A stretch of DNA of 64,000 nucleotides from an uncultured Acidimicrobiales bacterium (lineage in GTDB: Bacteria; Actinomycetota; Acidimicrobiia; Acidimicrobiales; SZUA-35): NCBI GenBank assembly GCA_937922785.1, contig CALAJQ010000036.1:1-64000 (forward strand), in the 5' to 3' direction. A model generated the notes under the pieces. It was not told the DNA's origin and did no database searches. It worked only from the letters and a program-made list of their open reading frames with translations. The position numbers and the translations under genes are program-made. Positions 61,508-64,000 of this stretch are shown piece by piece (position 1 is the stretch's first letter; the number at the start of each line of letters is the position of its first letter).

Positions 61508-63469
61508 ATGTCAACTAGGGGAGCGGCGGGGGCCTTAGGTGCGTGCCTGATTTTGTTGGTCGGTGTCATTGCGGCCAGTCCAGCATCTGCGGGAACGAGG
61601 GCGATTGAGGAAGGTTGGGTCGTGCCGTTTCCCGAGAGTGTTCTCACCTCGGTCTACAACGACTTCTTGGTCTCTGGTGACCTGAGTACCGCGGTCACCT
61701 CGAGGTGCTACAACGGCGGTCAAGGTGGCGTGGCCTTCGTCGATCTGGCCACGGGCACCGAGTCCACGATCACTGGGGCCCCTGAGAGATGCGGATCCAC
61801 ATCGCCCTGGGGTGACCCAGATCCGCCGTATGGGACCTCTGTTCACGCAATAGCCCACGACGGGACCGCTCTTGTCTCGGCCTCTTGGGAAGGTATCGAA
61901 CCGGGCGATGAAGACGGAGGCCAACTCGACGTATTCCTCATCCGTCCTGACACAGGTGAGATCGAATTGATTTCCGGTGGCCTCGACCTGACTTGGATTC
62001 TGGGCACTGCGATTTCCGATGACGGCACCCGAGCGATATTCCGGCCATCCGACGGCGACACCACTCATCCTTTCTACCTGTGGGATAACGGTGTTGTCAG
62101 AGAGGTAGCAGGCGATGCCGGCGAGCCAACCTTTGACCCCCGCCTGCCCAAGATCAGCGGAGATGGACGCTTCCTGTTTGTGTCGGTGTCGGTCGAGTTT
62201 CTCGAAACCGGTCAGCTTGCCCGAGTCGACCTAGACAGTGGAGAGATAGTCACCATCGATTTCACCCCAACTTGTTGTGGGCTTGAGCACTACGCAGTTT
62301 CCAAAGACGGATCCAAAGTGGCATGGGTCGGGCCGGGGGAAGAGTTCGACGATTTGTTCTCACCCAAAGTCACTGTCGTCGATCTGGCTGATCCCGAAAC
62401 TCCCACTTCTCAGGTCTTCACTTTGCATGACGGCCCGCTGCAGTCTCAGCCGATCCACCTAACTGACGATGGCTCCAAGGTGATTGGCAGCAGCCGCTAC
62501 TTCAACCCCGGTGGTGGCGCGTCGGGTTACACGGCTTGGTCGCTCGATATCGCAACTGGCCGACTCACCCACTTTGTTGACGAGAGACCAGGGGGCGGGC
62601 CTTGGCTTGTAGTGGACGCGATTTCGGCCAATGCCGACAAAGCTGTTATCTCGACGATGGGCCCAGTTGGATTTGAGCCTGCTTCTCCTCGAGTTGTGGA
62701 CGGAGGTCGGATTGCCACTCGACAATACTTGTGGGATTCAGCACTCACCCCGCCGCCTCATCCGGGAACCGATGCAACAATCGCAGCACAGATCCAGCGG
62801 TTGTACTTGGCGTTCTTCAACCGGGCTAGCGACCCGGAAGGGCAGAGCTTCTGGGTCGGCTGGTTGATACACACTGGCGACCTTGACCTGATCGCTGAAC
62901 AGTTTGCTTCCAGCGAAGAGTTCCAGCTGCGCTACGGGGAATTGGATGATGAGGGTTTCGTCGACCTTTTGTACAACAACGTCTTCGACCGAGTACCGGA
63001 CGCCGAAGGAGCCCAGTTCTGGCTTGATCAACTTGCAAGCGGCGCGACCAGGGCTGAGATCATGGCGGCGGTCAGCGAGTCGCCAGAGTTCATCGCTCGA
63101 ACCAAAACCCGGGCTCCTGTAAGTGCCGATGAGATTGCGTTGAAGAGGTTGTATGCGGCTTATTTCTTGCGTGACGCCGATGATGCTGGACTTCGATATT
63201 GGCTCGGACAGATACAAGCCGGCACAACGATGGAAGACGTCAGCGAGGCGTTTGCGGCCACGACTGAGTTCGCATCTTCATATGGCGAACTGGAAGATCA
63301 CGGCTATCTAACGATGGTGTACTTGAACGTGCTCGGCCGTCATCCCGATCCCGACGGGCAAGCTCACTGGATGGCCCGCCTAGCGTCGGGAACATCGCGA
63401 GGCGAAGTGATGTTGGCATTCAGCGAATCACTCGAATTCGTGACGACCACCACTCAACGACAACCGTAG
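61508..63469 (+). CDS. Exported propeller-like protein with two DUF4214 domains
   Basis: 653 residues from ATG 61508. A signal peptide (RGAAGALGACLILLVGVIAASPASA) is followed by a beta-propeller-like part (about 40-410, ALVSASWEGIEP, ISDDGTRAIFRPSD, SKDGSKVAWVGPG, LTDDGSKVIGSSRY). Two DUF4214 copies follow: IQRLYLAFFNRASDPEGQSFW with LYNNVFDRVPDAEGAQFW (about 430-540), then LKRLYAAYFLRDADDAGLRYW with VYLNVLGRHPDPDGQAHW (about 555-640). It is the only DUF4214 protein here with two copies and it lacks the YP ending of the others. Confidence 0.85.
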   Translation: MSTRGAAGALGACLILLVGVIAASPASAGTRAIEEGWVVPFPESVLTSVYNDFLVSGDLSTAVTSRCYNGGQGGVAFVDLATGTESTITGAPERCGSTSPWGDPDPPYGTSVHAIAHDGTALVSASWEGIEPGDEDGGQLDVFLIRPDTGEIELISGGLDLTWILGTAISDDGTRAIFRPSDGDTTHPFYLWDNGVVREVAGDAGEPTFDPRLPKISGDGRFLFVSVSVEFLETGQLARVDLDSGEIVTIDFTPTCCGLEHYAVSKDGSKVAWVGPGEEFDDLFSPKVTVVDLADPETPTSQVFTLHDGPLQSQPIHLTDDGSKVIGSSRYFNPGGGASGYTAWSLDIATGRLTHFVDERPGGGPWLVVDAISANADKAVISTMGPVGFEPASPRVVDGGRIATRQYLWDSALTPPPHPGTDATIAAQIQRLYLAFFNRASDPEGQSFWVGWLIHTGDLDLIAEQFASSEEFQLRYGELDDEGFVDLLYNNVFDRVPDAEGAQFWLDQLASGATRAEIMAAVSESPEFIARTKTRAPVSADEIALKRLYAAYFLRDADDAGLRYWLGQIQAGTTMEDVSEAFAATTEFASSYGELEDHGYLTMVYLNVLGRHPDPDGQAHWMARLASGTSRGEVMLAFSESLEFVTTTTQRQP

Positions 63470-63645
63470 TTTAGCCTGTAGGGATAGCGGAGTCTGAATT
63501 CGTCGTTGGCGGGTATCCAATAGCCTCGTGCGAATTTCGGTCACGCACAGGCTGCCAATGCGAGAACCGACGTCAAGGCGTATGTTTCTCGCACGACCAG
63601 CGCCGTTGTTCTCAAGTGCTACTAGTGAATGGTCGATGTAACGCC

Positions 63646-64000
63646 ATGCTTCTACGATTACTGGCTGCCTTGGGACTGTTTGCCATCGCCGGTTCGGCCT
63701 GTTCGTTTGACGAAATCGGTGAGATTGCGGTCGAGGCTGATTCCCGAGAACAGGAATCAGTCATCTTCACCCCGTCGATACCACAAGAGGCTCCAGAGTC
63801 GACTCAAGTTCCGTCGACCGAATCTGCGGCCGAGCAAAACTCGACTTCGGTAGCTGAAACTGATTCGGCCCCTTCGGCCAGTGAGCCGACTGCGATTCAG
63901 CTCGAGATCATTGAATGGCGGACCTTCCAGCGTCAGTATGCTCAGGGGCAGTTACCCAATGGCGAGACCGCAGAAGAGTCGGCGTGCATCGTCGAGGTTG
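63646..64000 (+). CDS. Lipoprotein, cut by window edge
   Basis: ATG 63646 begins MLLRLLAALGLFAIAGSACS, a signal peptide with lipobox GSAC. The next 60 residues are Glu/Ser/Thr-rich and disordered (SREQESVIFTPSIPQEAP, TESAAEQNSTSVAETDS), then a folded region begins (LEIIEWRTFQRQYAQG) and runs off the window. Surface lipoprotein of unknown function. Confidence 0.7.
   Translation, partial: MLLRLLAALGLFAIAGSACSFDEIGEIAVEADSREQESVIFTPSIPQEAPESTQVPSTESAAEQNSTSVAETDSAPSASEPTAIQLEIIEWRTFQRQYAQGQLPNGETAEESACIVEV

Noticed and set aside
1-64000. CRISPR arrays, rRNA and tRNA genes
   Set aside because: No array of spaced direct repeats and no recognisable RNA gene sequence found by reading; a covariance-model search would be needed to exclude tRNA.

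Overview
The window looks like chromosomal DNA of a high-GC Gram-positive bacterium, most likely an actinobacterium of the Acidimicrobiia type. This is an inference from gene content: two DUF222/HNH ('13E12-like') endonucleases, SARP/BTAD regulators, four secreted proteins with C-terminal DUF4214 modules, many lipoproteins, ECF sigma factors and a Tad-type pilin cluster. I saw no rRNA, tRNA, CRISPR array or replication origin.

Layout. 1-4.1 kb is a decayed, mobile-element-flanked zone: a truncated IS110 transposase, a frameshifted HIRAN-domain gene, a membrane zinc-ribbon protein, and remnants of a BTAD regulator and a cupin. 4.1-9.2 kb holds a small membrane protein, a PhyH dioxygenase, the intact cupin plus hydrolase/BTAD pair that the remnants derive from, an Nei-type glycosylase and a very small protein. 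9.4-15.4 kb has a DUF4214 exoprotein, an HNH protein, a methyltransferase and a sulfurtransferase that share a C-terminal tail, and an MFS transporter. 15.5-17.5 kb is the first of three ECF sigma / single-pass membrane protein pairs. 17.7-19.2 kb holds small genes.

19.3-32.6 kb is the most distinctive block. A 1078-residue BTAD-ATPase regulator stands directly upstream of six closely spaced co-directional genes. These encode a surface protein with an SdrD-B-like domain and eight Cys/Trp/Asp repeats, two translationally coupled proteins sharing a 'WxxDGxPxGxP' module (the second with an alpha/beta-hydrolase-like GTSHG elbow), a membrane SH3b protein, an SH3b lipoprotein and a multi-domain DUF3592 membrane protein. 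I do not recognise this set as a described system and consider it the best candidate for a new one.

32.6-44.1 kb has a second HNH protein, a YCII protein, a DUF4240 protein, a minimal tadE-tadG-flp set joined by ATGA overlaps, a DUF4214 lipoprotein and several unknown genes. 44.2-49.9 kb carries two more ECF sigma genes, each coupled by an ATGA overlap to a membrane-anchored beta-propeller protein (Asp-box type and kelch type), with a divergent kelch exoprotein beside the second pair. 49.9-57.7 kb is a patchwork of an APH-fold kinase, a VOC protein, an AbrB/PIN toxin-antitoxin pair with a frameshifted toxin, unknown genes and a lipoprotein. It ends in a 'mobile mystery' A/B pair (Xre regulator plus Fic protein) with three operator-like repeats spaced exactly 33 bp apart. 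57.8-64 kb has two more DUF4214 exoproteins, one with about twelve 'WDGxxW' repeats, a relic of the AbrB gene end, small genes, and a lipoprotein cut by the window edge.

Overall the region is rich in cell-surface and secreted proteins of unknown function, each near dedicated regulators, and in degraded duplications and mobile or toxin-antitoxin remnants, as expected of an accessory region.
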